A DNA stretch of 64,000 nucleotides from Porites lobata (lineage: Eukaryota > Cnidaria > Anthozoa > Scleractinia > Poritidae): the NCBI GenBank assembly GCA_942486035.1, contig CALNXK010000036.1, forward strand, positions 3,513,501 through 3,577,500. Reading direction: 5' to 3'. Position numbers and translations under genes: made by a program. Position 1 is the first letter of the stretch, and each line of letters starts with the position of its first letter. The notes below the pieces were generated by a model. That model searched no databases, was not told where the DNA came from, and worked only from the letters and a program-made list of their open reading frames with translations. Shown one piece after another: positions 11,456 through 22,446 of the stretch.

Positions 11456-12153
11456 AAGCTTGTCAACAACCGTGCGCCATGTGGCCTTGAAATCTCCCCA
11501 GGAAATGAAAAACAGCTTGGTCTTGTCACACTAAAGACCATTAACACTTGAACGAAGGATGTCTGTATAGTTTAACTCGTAAGAAGAATAATCTCTGATT
11601 TTGCAAGAAAATCAAAACGAGGTCACAAACATTACCATTTTGCCTTCGATATTTTGGTGGCATGCATTACTAATCTGTGTGAAATCTTTAATTTTCTCGC
11701 AAAATCTTGAACGTTTTTTAAAGCATACATTAGACTCCTCAACTATTATTCTTGTATAACAGGAGAGATATTTGATCTCAAAATCAACAAATATTTGAAT
11801 GGCTAAAAAGGTGGTCCCATATTCAAGGCCAGTGATTGACAAGCTGTCAATCAAATTGACTGAAACTTACATCCTTGCATTTGTCAAAGATGTATCAACA
11901 TACATACAAACCCTCAAGGTAAAAGGTTAAAAACTGTTGTCCTGAGAGCTTCCTACTTTTGCCTGTTATTAATGCACTTTTATTGGTAAAAAAAGTAGTC
12001 AAACCATTTGGGTGGACTATCTCCCACCGTAAAGATCCAAACTATGAACCAGTTTGTCATTTTGAGTTTTGGGGTAGACCCTTTAAACTGGCCGAGTTTC
12101 ATTGAAATCAGAGAGACAGCATGCAGCACACCTTCCTGGTGCACCCATGGACT
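11456..12153 (-). repeat. Inverted copy of part of the LRR-array unit
   Basis: From CACTCTTAAA at 12146 backwards this sequence is the reverse complement of the unit segment that starts TTTAAGAGTGAGTCCATGG (for example 40101 onward) and runs through the ATTGACAGCTTGTCAAT region. Its right junction is a TTAA. In later copies the same segment lies in the opposite orientation after CTGCCTTTAA. It suggests a TTAA-bounded piece that was mobilised or inverted. Confidence 0.6.
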
Positions 12154-12601
12154 CACTCTTAAATATGTCAAATATGCAACGTAACACTGATGCGTTTTCA
12201 TGGAAACGAGGTAGCGACAACAGATAGAAAACGAAAAAAGTCTCTCTTGCAACCCACCCTTCCTTTTTTGTTAAATTTTTTATTCCAAAGATAGTTTGAA
12301 GAGTCAATTTATGGCTTTGTCTGACCATATAGAAAAATTCTGTGGAACAAAATTTCAAAACCATTACAAATAGTCATTTGGGGTACATAACCTCTCTTTT
12401 GTAATAATTTGTAAGAAAAACTGTTAACGTTATAATAATGAATTATGCCAGTTAAGCCACCGAGGTATGTGACGACTTTTTCTTACACTGAAGAAAGATT
12501 ATACACCCGAAACACCTATTTTGTCGACCATTTCTACAAACAATCACAGGAAAATAGGTTTTGTTGCAACATCTTGAATTTTTCTTTTAATTTTTTTACA
12601 G

Positions 12602-12673
12602 GGATCTTAGTTCCAACAACATTGTGGATCTTCACGCAGGGATATTCTCCAACCTCACAAATTTGCACTGGCT
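12602..12673 (+). CDS. LRR exon 1 (D...HW)
   Basis: A 72-bp exon between ...TTTTTTTACAG and GTAAGATG. In phase 2 it encodes one leucine-rich repeat: D-LSSNNIVDLH-A-GIFSNLTNL-HW-L. LRRs of this 24-residue type form an extracellular solenoid; NLT is an N-glycosylation sequon. The exposed strand residues are Asp at the start and His-Trp at the end. It differs from most copies by GCA (Ala) instead of GTA (Val) and a silent CTC. It is the only LRR exon in locus copy 1. No partner exons (signal peptide, caps, anchor) were found nearby. Confidence 0.8.
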
Positions 12674-12831
12674 GTAAGATGTCTGAATACTTGTTAAATA
12701 ACGTTTGGTTTAAACTGTTTAACACACTATTTCAAATCTCAGCAAATACTTAATGTAACTGGAGCACTACACACAGTCTAGTGAAAAGGACATTTTTTGT
12801 GCCATTTCTTCTGAAACAAATTAATAGGAAG

Positions 12832-13131
12832 GTGAACGCATTACAATAATAATTATTTTATTCCTTTATTTATCCTCCTTAGTATTTATGGCACTTAATA
12901 TGCTATTGGGGCCGCGCAAATGGTTGAAAAAAATAATTGAAATCAAACGTAATAGGGTTAAGAATTTCAACTGGCCGGAGGCAAACAGGCTGCCGCTATT
13001 TACAAGTATGGTCAAAGATTTGAATTCGGGACTACCGTGAAGAAATCCAGCTAGCGGTAAGGGCAGGACTTGAACTCGGGGCCTCCCAATTGCAAGTCCA
13101 GCGCTCTAACCGCTCGGCCACACGACCTCCT
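12832..13131 (-). mobile_element. tRNA-derived SINE, copy 1
   Basis: The minus strand starts GGAGGTCGTGTGGCCGAGCG, giving a tRNA-like A box (TGGCCGAGCGG). A B box (GTTCAAGTCC) follows about 50 nt later. A roughly 230-nt unrelated body comes next, with an AT-rich tail ending near TAATGCGTTCACC. The same element lies at the same place in every LRR unit, so it was inserted once and then multiplied with the unit. Confidence 0.75.
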
Positions 13132-14093
13132 TACAACTTAGGAAGGGTAATACACCCAAAACGCTTGTTTTAAACTTCGCGTTGAATGCCTGGTCGTAGA
13201 ATGGTCCGGGAATTTAACAGGCTAGAGCCGCATTCGAGCCACGATTTGGTCTTTAAAATATGGCGGAATAATAAGACTGACGCGAATTTGAGAGTTTTTT
13301 GTCTCTGATTGTGAGTTACTCGTAGCCAAATCTCAATGGGTACCACCGGAATATTAATATAAAAAACATCAAATTCAAGATCTTACCTTCGATTAATGCC
13401 AGCTTATCGGATTTCACTGGGTTTTTCTCGCTAAAAACCAACTAAAAAATTGCCATTTTTGTATGGATTTTCACTTGCGTCAGGCTGCTTACGTAGACGT
13501 TCGCGGAAAGATTACAACCAAAGTTTGCAGAAATCGCGAACGGTACCACCTGATATCGTGCCATCTCTCATCTGCCTTTAAAACCACCACGGTGTTTTAA
13601 ACCAAGGAATGTGATAAAAACTGGGTTTTTTGTTTTCCTTTGAATTTGACCTTAACCCGTGAGGAGTAGCCAGCGCGAAGAAAATGCCCAGAAAACGTCT
13701 TTGAAAGCCAAAACAAATTCTCCGCGTTTCGGCCGCCATCTTTTTTATTTTTCAAACTTGTTTCCAGTACTCCTTGACCGTTTTGTTGTTTTTACGTCAT
13801 GTATGCTTCATTTAGAAGTGTCACGGATAAAAACAGCAAAATACTAACCCCCCCCCCGGACAGGAAATTTTTTTGTCGACTTCAATGGCCCGGGAATTCT
13901 ACGCGACGCAACACTTTCTGATATTCTGGTTCAACAATAGTATTTTTTGATTTGTTTAATTGCAAAATTAACGCATCTGAAGCGAAAGCGCTGTTCATTC
14001 TCCGACCATACATGGGATTTTAGACCTTTTAAAAAGTGTTTTCTCTAAAATCAGTGCATTTCATAAGGTTCCGACTTCATGTCGTTTAAATAC
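13132..14093. other. 3' part of locus copy 1, non-coding
   Basis: First the unit sequence that follows the SINE, up to CTGCCTTTAAAACCACCAC at about 13565, then a tail to AAATACTA at 14093. The tail matches 23866-24376 almost base for base. Here the TTAA at CTGCCTTTAA is unoccupied, unlike in the 2.52-kb units. No exon recognised. Confidence 0.5.
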
Positions 14094-17000
14094 TAATATA
14101 TAGATTTAGCCAATGCTAAAAGCGAAGCTCCCGTTAATAAATTCATAATTCAAATCAAACAATAAACTTGTAATCCACAGATCAGGGCACATTCATTTGA
14201 CTTTTGAGGCAAAGGCTAAGTGATTTTAGAGAAAAATAATTTGACAGTCCAAGAGTGAAACAGCTTTTACACCGAGTTATTAAATAGTCTTATTTGTACA
14301 CCCAAAAATAGCAATCTTGTCGATAACAGTAGATTAGGCCTGGAAAACAAATAGACCTACCTATTCGTGTATTGTATTTGCATTAGCTGTTGCATCATAA
14401 TGTGGCATTCACCAGTCTCTCCAACATTGCGCCGTTTGAGAGACTATGGATAATTGGACAACCCCGAAATATAATTTTAAGAAACACACGCGCCACGATA
14501 GTCCTTGGTGGCAGCCAATTTACACGTTGCATTCCTATTTCTTAAAGAGAGGCCAAAATAAAAAATGAGGCCGGATTTTTTGTGTTCGACAAGTTTAGTT
14601 TACTAGTAAATCTTGGCGACGAGTCTCGTGGCGTGTAAACCAGCCTTTAAACATACTTTTTCTCATCACGTCTCGGGTAAACAGTACTATGAGGCTCCTT
14701 TTTTTTATCATACAGACCTCGGACATAATTTGTTCCTTTTTACCCTATTTAAACCTATAATTCTGCAGTTTTTCACAATTTTGCAAGAGAATTTGCACTC
14801 ATTCAATATCCAAGATGATCAAAGCACGCGCTTTCTTTGCACAACAAATTATAGCATTGAATTATAAAACGTTTTCATGAAGAGAATTCTATAATGCGGG
14901 GACTTTTCAGTTAGAAAAAAAATCTGGTCCTATGTGATATGCAGGGTAATAATTATGGGCTTTTAATGAAAACGATTAAAAAAAATCCCAAAATCACTTT
15001 TCGGCCAGCCGGGCGGGTCTCACTTTTGACAGGCACTAAATTTGCAGTGCGATTAATGGAGTTACTATTTACGCTTCAACATGATAGATAAATTGTTATG
15101 TTTAGGTTTCATTTTCCTTTATTTATTAAACTGTGTATGGTTTTGTTATGTGTAATCTTTAAAAGCGAGTGATATTTACGCGCGGTGTTTTGAGTATTCC
15201 TGCATGCGATGTTTATGTTCGACTGGAAACAACCGGTGCAGCGATAAAAATTGCGAGAGAGACTACTAACAATCAATAAAATAAATATAATTCGGTGAAA
15301 CATGTACAGAGACAATAATTTTCATTCACGAAGAGAAGTATTGAGAGTAAAGTGTCTCTGAAAATCATGAGTCAGGTAAGCATAAGCTTATTTATGTCTT
15401 AAGCCGGCTTCCCGGTGTTGGCTCTTTTTCAAGATGAACTCAAGGAAAGAAAATCGCTCAGAGCTTTCTGTTTACAGCCAAAATCATAACTAAATAATAT
15501 TCGGAACCTTTTCTTTGAATTTGCGGTCAAAAAATGTCTAAAGGCTTTTTAAACCTGATACTGTTGTAGGTTAGATCATTGTTCGTGTATAAACTTAAGC
15601 CGCATAAACCATACGCTCGACTTCAGGAAACCGAAAAAAAAAACACATTAAAGGCAATAATTGCTCAGGCTTACCAGTCGAGATGCTGCTTCTGAAGGTC
15701 ATCAAGTGTTTCAGAATCGCTTGAGACTTTTCAACCCTCTTACGCCTCAAGCAAGGGCAAGTGAGTAAGCTCATTTTTGAAATTGATGCCATCCGAAATC
15801 GGATTTCCAATGACTTTGACAAGCGGTGCATTTGTCAACAAGAAGCGCAATAAACAAACCAGCCATGAATTACAGAACAATCTTGATAGCAGCTGTATTT
15901 CATTTTGTACACCAAGTAGAAAAAGATAGTTTAAAACATCACAAGCTGACACAAAACTCTGTCAGCTACAGCTATCAGTAAGCAAGTTTCCAGACGCTGC
16001 ATAAATTTTTCGCATGAACTCACCTGTCAAATTTTGACCAATCAGAACATAAAAATTGGACGCAGAGCGTGATCAACGCGTGACAGTGAGAAAAGTAAAA
16101 AGTGATTGCCTTCCCTACATGTAAATGTAAAAGCCGGTTGAATTTTCGCGTCTGAGGTCAGTTCGAAATCAACATTTTAAAAGTGCGGCTCATGAACACG
16201 ACTTATTTCATATGCATTTTAAAAAAATTGAACTTGAGCCTGCGATAATTGAAAAGTAGCAACTTGTCAGCGGATACCCTCAAAAAACACTCGAACTCAG
16301 TGGGTCGATACCTGAGCCTGCGATAGGGTCAGGCGATACTGGTCAGAAGAAAAACTATTTTGACAGCTGTCAATTGATCAAAACATGGATGCCCAATATC
16401 AGGTTGCAGGCTCCCAAACTAGTTAGAAATTGTGAGATTAAACATTGGTATGCCTTTGGTGCGATCGGACGGAAGGTCGAGTGGTCGGTGTACGGTCACG
16501 TGATTGCCGAAATTTTTAAGATGGATAGATTTTCTAAGGCTTCGAATTGAGCCCGTGATCAAATAAAATATCAGCGCAAAACTTTAAACCCTACGTGACC
16601 GCAATGGATAGACAAGTGAGCCCGCGATACACTCAGGTGATGATGGTCAGCGTATCCTTTAGTTTGACAGCTGTCAATTAACCTTCATTAGAATGGCGAA
16701 TATTCGAATTAACAGACTACGAGTGTGAGTAAGACATATCCGTCCGGCATGTAGTGGAAAATGCGAGATCGTGTAACTGAGCGAACCTGAGCCCACGTTA
16801 TTAGTTTTCTGATAGTGGTCTGCACATGTCCCAATTTTGACACCTCTCAATTGACCTTAATTTGGCTTGCCAATATATCTGTAAACGACTGACAGCCAAC
16901 TGACAGCCTTCCCCGGCATAGTTTCGTTTTTATGTTGAATTGACATATTATAACAGCCTATGTAGGGGCAAAACGACTGGTCTTTTTTCTTAGCCCGCGA

Positions 17001-17235
17001 TATGGTCATGTGATAATTGTCAGCGGATGTCTGATTTTGACAGCTGTCAATCTAATCGTACTCATACGGATGGCTTACATAACTAAGAGGCTAGTCAAGT
17101 TGTGCAAGATCTATTGTGACATTTGACATCTCCTTACATGAAGAGTGCGTACGGGTGGGCGGACGGGCGGACGTACGCTACGTCATAACCAAATTTTCTC
17201 GGATGGATAGTTTACCAAATTTTCTTACCCATGGT
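14094..17235. repeat. Right arm of the large palindrome
   Basis: Reverse complement of 8748-10848, extended by about 1 kb of unpaired sequence (16190-17150) carrying degenerate internal repeats. The outer end CGTCATAACCAAATTTTCTC at 17181 is the inverse of the left arm at about 8785-8804. Confidence 0.75.
16240..17060. repeat. Degenerate tandem repeats with a TTGACAGCTGTCAA palindrome
   Basis: A composite motif GAGCC(T/C)GCGATA ... GGTCAG ... TTTGACAGCTGTCAAT recurs near 16313-16375, 16618-16680 and 16995-17050, with weaker copies at 16244 and 16790. The 14-bp palindrome is perfect in three copies. The position near the end of one palindrome arm resembles subterminal binding repeats of large DNA transposons. 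Confidence 0.55.
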
Positions 17236-17424
17236 GCTCCGCTGCGCTCGCGCTACGCGCGCGGGAGGAGCTCCGCTATAACTTCAAGCTGATTGGTGAG
17301 GGAGTTTTTCTTGGTCAAGTGTTAACGCTCCGTTGTTTTTTTTGCTGGAGGCTTATTAAGTTTAAGTACTTGCAAAATGTTTTTTAATTTCCTTTCGCTC
17401 TGTTTTACGGCTATTATGATTACC

Positions 17425-18656
17425 GTTTAATTAGGCCATAATTATCCAAGATTTAGCTTCTGTTTTGTTTTTCAAAGTCCGGTTTTTTAGCCTTAGCTAA
17501 CGCCACACGAACTTCGTTATTTTTTATAAATTACATAGCAATCCACGCTGCAAGCTTTTACACCTTATAATTTATATCCCCGCTTAAAAAAACAGCTGAC
17601 GTAGCCTTTCACCTATTTTAAACTGGATCAGGGGGATTATTCCTCGAAAAAAGAGAATGGTGAAGAAAGCTAATCTCTGAAAGAAAACTTAATCTGTTCA
17701 TGTTGTCCATCAGCAGCATAATTGAAACTATATAAAACTGTTCTAGTGAGGCCTTGAACTGCTGTTTAAAAAGTAAAAGCTAAAATCCAAGCTTTCGCCG
17801 ATCAACAGCATCATCAGGGATGAGAAAATATTCCGCGGACGCTATATATATGCAAAGAAAGGGTAGGGTAAAATGTGTAAAAGATGCGACGTATGTATGA
17901 AAGCTATAGAAATAAACTGTGAGTAGAATATAAAGCTCTAATGATGGAGTGTCTCTATAGACAAAGAACCTCTAATGCGCTTAAGAATGGTCTCTCAAAT
18001 AAAATACTAAAATAAAAGGTCTGCGAATTCAGTACATTCTTCTCGGGAATTGAGTGTAGGCTTGCACTTTCTAATGTAAAATGCTTCATAGAGACTTAGA
18101 TTATCAGGGTCGTTTTCGCTCATAATAATCTTGACATTAATGCAACACATTTGAGGAGCAGCTGTCCTCGATACGTTTTCGCTCTTTGCGAATGAAGTTG
18201 AGTTTGGATTTGGTGGGGAGAGCTGATTGATGCATGGTGGACAAATAGTGGTTTCTTGGCTGGCTTTTTGTAAAATTCAAAAGAGCTGTTGCCATCCTTA
18301 GATATGGTGACTTTGAAATCGAGCAATGACAATGACAGGCCACTCGGTGTTGTTTCTCTGACCCGATTTTCGACAGCTCGTTGTTAAGTTTGGGGGTAGT
18401 TATCTCAGCAACTGGTGAAAACGAGCTGTTTGCGAGATAAAATCAAAATGGCTGTTGCATTCAGCATTTCTCGCACCTGAAGCAGGGATTAATGGGCCGA
18501 CTTGAACTGCCAAGGTGTTTCCTACCGATGCGTTCGTTTCTTCATCTTCTCCAGAGGTTTTGACGGCCTCCAAAAGTCGCTGTGACAAGACCGTTTTCGA
18601 ACCTCTGTCATCAAGCCGCGTTGGTTAAGAAAGCTCCCTCTTTAGTTCAGATACAC
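17425..18656 (-). pseudogene. Penelope-like element remnant (RT end and GIY-YIG end)
   Basis: On the minus strand, broken frames read SLLDFKVTISKDGNSSFEF, YKKPAKKPLFVHH, ALPTKSKLNFIR and, further on, NLSLYEAFYIRKCKPTLNSR. This order resembles the end of a Penelope-like reverse transcriptase followed by the C-terminal end of its GIY-YIG endonuclease. At least two frameshifts and several stops separate the pieces. The 3' non-coding part (17425-18010) carries a hammerhead-like core. Family assignment is by motif memory, not a search. Confidence 0.45.
17792..17818 (-). ncRNA. Hammerhead-ribozyme-like core, copy 2
   Basis: CTGATGA - TGCTGTTGATCGGC - GAAA on the minus strand. One base of stem II differs from the copy at 24915 (GCTG against GCCG), weakening the helix, so this copy is more likely inactive. 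Confidence 0.35.
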
Positions 18657-18660
18657 TTAA

Positions 18661-19142
18661 GGTCTCGGTAAAGGAAAACGAGGTGCCCACAGAAAAAAAT
18701 TCTAGTCGCGCGAGTATTTTCGCTACAAAGGCACGTTATATATCAAATTAAAGCTAAAAGATGAAATTACCTATAAAAGATTTTATTTCATCGAATTTGA
18801 AAAGGCACTTAGGTTTTTTGCTCTCGAACTCAGAGGTATCGACTTTACTGCTGAAGCTCCAGCCCTTTCGCGTTGTTAAATATTCACTTCCTTTTAATTG
18901 CATCTGATTGACAGATAAAAGACCTAAAAAAGGGTGTGAGGAATTTTCCGATTTCCCTTTGTAACTCATTTCATGTCAGTTTCTTTGCGTAAATCGCACT
19001 CGAGATTCGACTTTTTAGTCTGAAATGCAATAATTTTGCTAATACGAGACATCTGCAAATTTCCTCACACCCTTTTTTAGATCTTTTTTTTTATCTTTTA
19101 TCATTTTTTTCTGTGGGCACCTCGTTTTCCTTTACCGAGACC
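18661..19142. mobile_element. 482-bp TTAA MITE (piggyBac-like), perfect long TIRs
   Basis: The left end starts GGTCTCGGTAAAGGAAAACG and the right end is its exact reverse complement; the perfect inverted repeat is about 38 bp. TTAA flanks both sides (18657-18660 and 19143-19146). The paralogous locus at 25770-25790 reads GATACACTTAATTTACACTT with a single TTAA, which is the empty site. There is no transposase inside. Confidence 0.85.
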
Positions 19143-20041
19143 TTAATTTACACTTTAAAAAAAGGCCATTTTGAGAACCTGTCCGCGAAAACTGTTATTC
19201 TTTCTTTTCTAGAAAATGAAAGGCTATTGCAAGAAAACAGTTTACATCAGATTAATCGTATCATTTACCTAAAAGCTACCTATGGAACAAAAAAAAAATG
19301 AAACAAAAATCGTTTTTTCAACTCTTGCCACTCAATACTAAAACTTGCCTGACCGTCGCTCTTAAACTGTTTGGCAAAATAATCCAAATCTAGCGGCTTG
19401 AAGTGAGTGGCGTTTTTTACGCCATGTCTTGTAAATATTAATGCCTAGTTATCTGCACCATTTTTTGTGAAACAGATTACTATAAAGGAGAAGACACTGC
19501 AACACGCAGCTGATTGTTCAGATTTCTATTTTTAGTTGTAACTCGGGCTACGTGAGAGTACAGCTTCCCCACTATTCTTTTGTCCGAATTTCAGGCCGTA
19601 ATTATTAAATATGTCAAATATGCAACGTAACACTGATGCGTTTTCATGGAAACGATGTAGAGACAAGAGTTAGAAATTGAAAAAAGTCTCTCTTGCAAAC
19701 CAACCTTCCTTTTTTTTTTCAATTTTTTTTATTCCAAAGATGGTTTAAAGAGTCAATTTATAGCTTTTTCTGACCGTATAGAAAAATTTTGTGGAACAAA
19801 ATTTCAAAACTATTACAAATAGTCATTTGGGGTACATAACCTCTCTTTTGTAATAAAAACTGTTAACGTTATAATAATGAATTATGCCAGTTAAGCCACC
19901 GAGGTATGTGACGACTTTTGCTTACACTGAAGAAAGATTATACACCCGAAACACCTATTTTGTCGACCATTTCTAGAAACAATCACAGGAAAATATGTTT
20001 TGTAGCAACATCTTGAATTTTTCTTTTTAATTTTTTTACAG

Positions 20042-20113
20042 GTCTCTTAGTTCCAACAACATTGTGGATCTTCACGTAGGGATATTCTCCAACCTGACAA
20101 ATTTGCAGAGGCT
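20042..20113 (+). CDS. LRR exon 2 (S...QR)
   Basis: Acceptor TTTTACAG, donor GTAAGATG, 72 bp, phase 2. The core LSSNNIVDLHVGIFSNLTNL is the common form. Variable codons are TCT (Ser) at the start and CAG AGG (Gln-Arg) at the end. It is the first of two LRR exons in locus copy 2. Confidence 0.8.
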
Positions 20114-20276
20114 GTAAGATGTCTGAATACTTGTTAAATAACGTTTGGTTTAAACTGTTTGAAATGAACTGTATTTCAAATCTTGGAAAATACTTGATAT
20201 AACTGGAGCAGTATACACAGTCTAGTGAAAAGGACATTTTTAGTGCCATTTCTTCTGAGACAAATTAATAGGAAGG

Positions 20277-20575
20277 TGAACACATTACAATAATAATTAT
20301 TTTATTCCTTTATTTATCCTCGTTAGTATTTATCGCAATTAATATGCTATTGGGGCCGCGCAAATGGTTAAAACAAATAATTGAAATCAAACATAATGGG
20401 GTTGACAATTTCAACTGGCCGGAGGCAAACAGGCTGCCGCTATTTACAACTATGGTCAAAGATTCGAATTCGGGACTACCGTGAAGAAATCCAGCTAGCG
20501 GTAAGGGCGGGACTTGAACTGGGGGCCTCCCAAGTGCAAGTCCAGTGCTCTAACCGCTCGGCCACACGACCTCCT
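20277..20575 (-). mobile_element. tRNA-derived SINE, copy 2
   Basis: Same SINE as at 12832. The head carries a few private changes (ACTTGCACTTGG in the anticodon region; GGGGGCCTCC near the B box). Confidence 0.72.
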
Positions 20576-21633
20576 TACAACTTAAGAAGGGTAATACACC
20601 CAAAACGTTTGTTTTAAACATCGCGTAGAATGCCTGGTCACATCCGGGAATTTAACAGGCCAGAGCCGCATTCGAGCCACGATTTGATCTTTAAAATATG
20701 GCGGAATAATAAGACTGAAGCGAATTTGAGAGTTTTTTGTCTCTGATTGTGAGTTACTCGTAACCAAATCTCAATGGGTACAACAGGAATATTAATATAA
20801 AAAAACACCAAATTCAAGATCTTACCGTCGATTAATGCCAGCTTATCGGATTTCACTGTGTTTTTCGCGCTAAAAACCCACTAAAAAATCGCCATTTTTG
20901 CATGGATTTTCACTTGCGTCAGGCTGCTTGCGTAGACGTTCGCGGAAAGATTACAACCAAAGTTTGCAGAAATCGCGGCTTTTAAAATTACTGAATTTCG
21001 GCCTTCGAATAAGGTTAAAAAAGCGCTCTCAGACAGGAAAGAAGTTTTGTGCTGTAACGAAGCACAGAAAAAGAATTTGAAAAAAATTAGTTCGATTTTA
21101 ATCATTCCTCATTAAGTCCTTTTCACCCACAAAAAATAAAGGGAAGGTTTAGGGGCGATCCCAAACTCGCCGGACCGCTCTTAGGTGGACAGCCACTTAA
21201 ATATGTCAAACACGCAACTTAACACTGATGCGTTTCCATGGAAACGATGTAGAGACAAGAGTTAGAAATTGAAAAAAGTCTCTCTCGCAAACGAGCCTCC
21301 CTTTTTTTTTTTAATTTTTTATTCCAAAGATGGTTTGAAGAGTCAATTTATAGCTTTGTCTGACCATATAGAAAAATTCTGTGAAACAAAATTTCAAAAC
21401 TATTGCAAATAGTCATTTGGGGTACATAACCTCTCTTTTGTAATAAAAACTGTTAACGTTATAATGAATTATGCCAGTTAAGCCACCGAGGTATGTGACG
21501 ACTTGTGCTTACACTGAAGAAAGATTATACACCCGAAATACCTATTTTGTCGACCATTTCTAGAAACAATCACAGTGAAATAGGTTTTGTAGCAACATCT
21601 TGAATTTTAATTTCGTTTTAATTTTTTTTACAG

Positions 21634-21705
21634 GTTACTTAGTTCCAACAACATTGTGGATCTTCACGTAGGGATATTCTCCAACCTGACAAATTTGCAC
21701 CAGCT
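21634..21705 (+). CDS. LRR exon 3 (L...HQ)
   Basis: 72-bp phase-2 exon with acceptor TTTTTTTACAG and donor GTAAGATG. The common core is unchanged. Variable codons are TTA (Leu) at the start and CAC CAG (His-Gln) at the end. Downstream intron sequence is near-identical to the other units, so the exon ends have changed far more than their surroundings. Confidence 0.8.
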
Positions 21706-21863
21706 GTAAGATGTCCGAATACTTGCTAAATAACGTTTGGTTTAAACTGTTTGACATACTATTTCAAATCTCAGCAAATACTTAATGTAACTGGAGCAGT
21801 ATACACAGTCTAGTGAAAAGGACATTTTTTGTGCCATTTCTTCTGAAACAAATTAATAGGAAG

Positions 21864-22163
21864 GTGAACGCATTACAATAATAATTATTTTATTCCTTTA
21901 TTTATCCTCCTTAGTATTTATGGCACTTAATATGCTATTGGGGCAGCGCAAATGGTTGAAACAAATAATTGAAATCAAACATAATGGGGTTAAGAATTTC
22001 AACTGGCCGGAGGCAAACAGGCTGCAGCTATTTACAAGTATGGTCAAAGATTTGAATTCGGGACTACCGTGAAGAAATCCAGCTAGCGGTAAGGGCGGGA
22101 CTTGAACTCGGGGCCTCCCAATTGCAAGTCCAGCGCTCTAACCGCTCGGCCACACGACCTCCT
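21864..22163 (-). mobile_element. tRNA-derived SINE, copy 3
   Basis: Intact A box and B box (GTTCAAGTCCC) on the minus strand; otherwise as copy 1. Confidence 0.72.
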
Positions 22164-22446
22164 TACAACTTAAGAAGAGTAATACACCCAAAACGCTTGT
22201 TTTAAACATCGCGTAGAATGCCCGGTCACATCCGGGAAATTAACAGGCTAGAGCCGCATTCGAGCCACGGTTTGGTCTTTAAAATATGGCGGAATAATAA
22301 GACTGACGCGAATTTGAGAGTTTTTTGTCTCTGATTGTGAGTTACTCGTAACCAAACCTCAATGGGTACCACCGGAATATTAATATAAAAAACATCAAAT
22401 TCAAGATCTTACCTTCGATAAATGCCAACTTATCGGATTTCACTGG

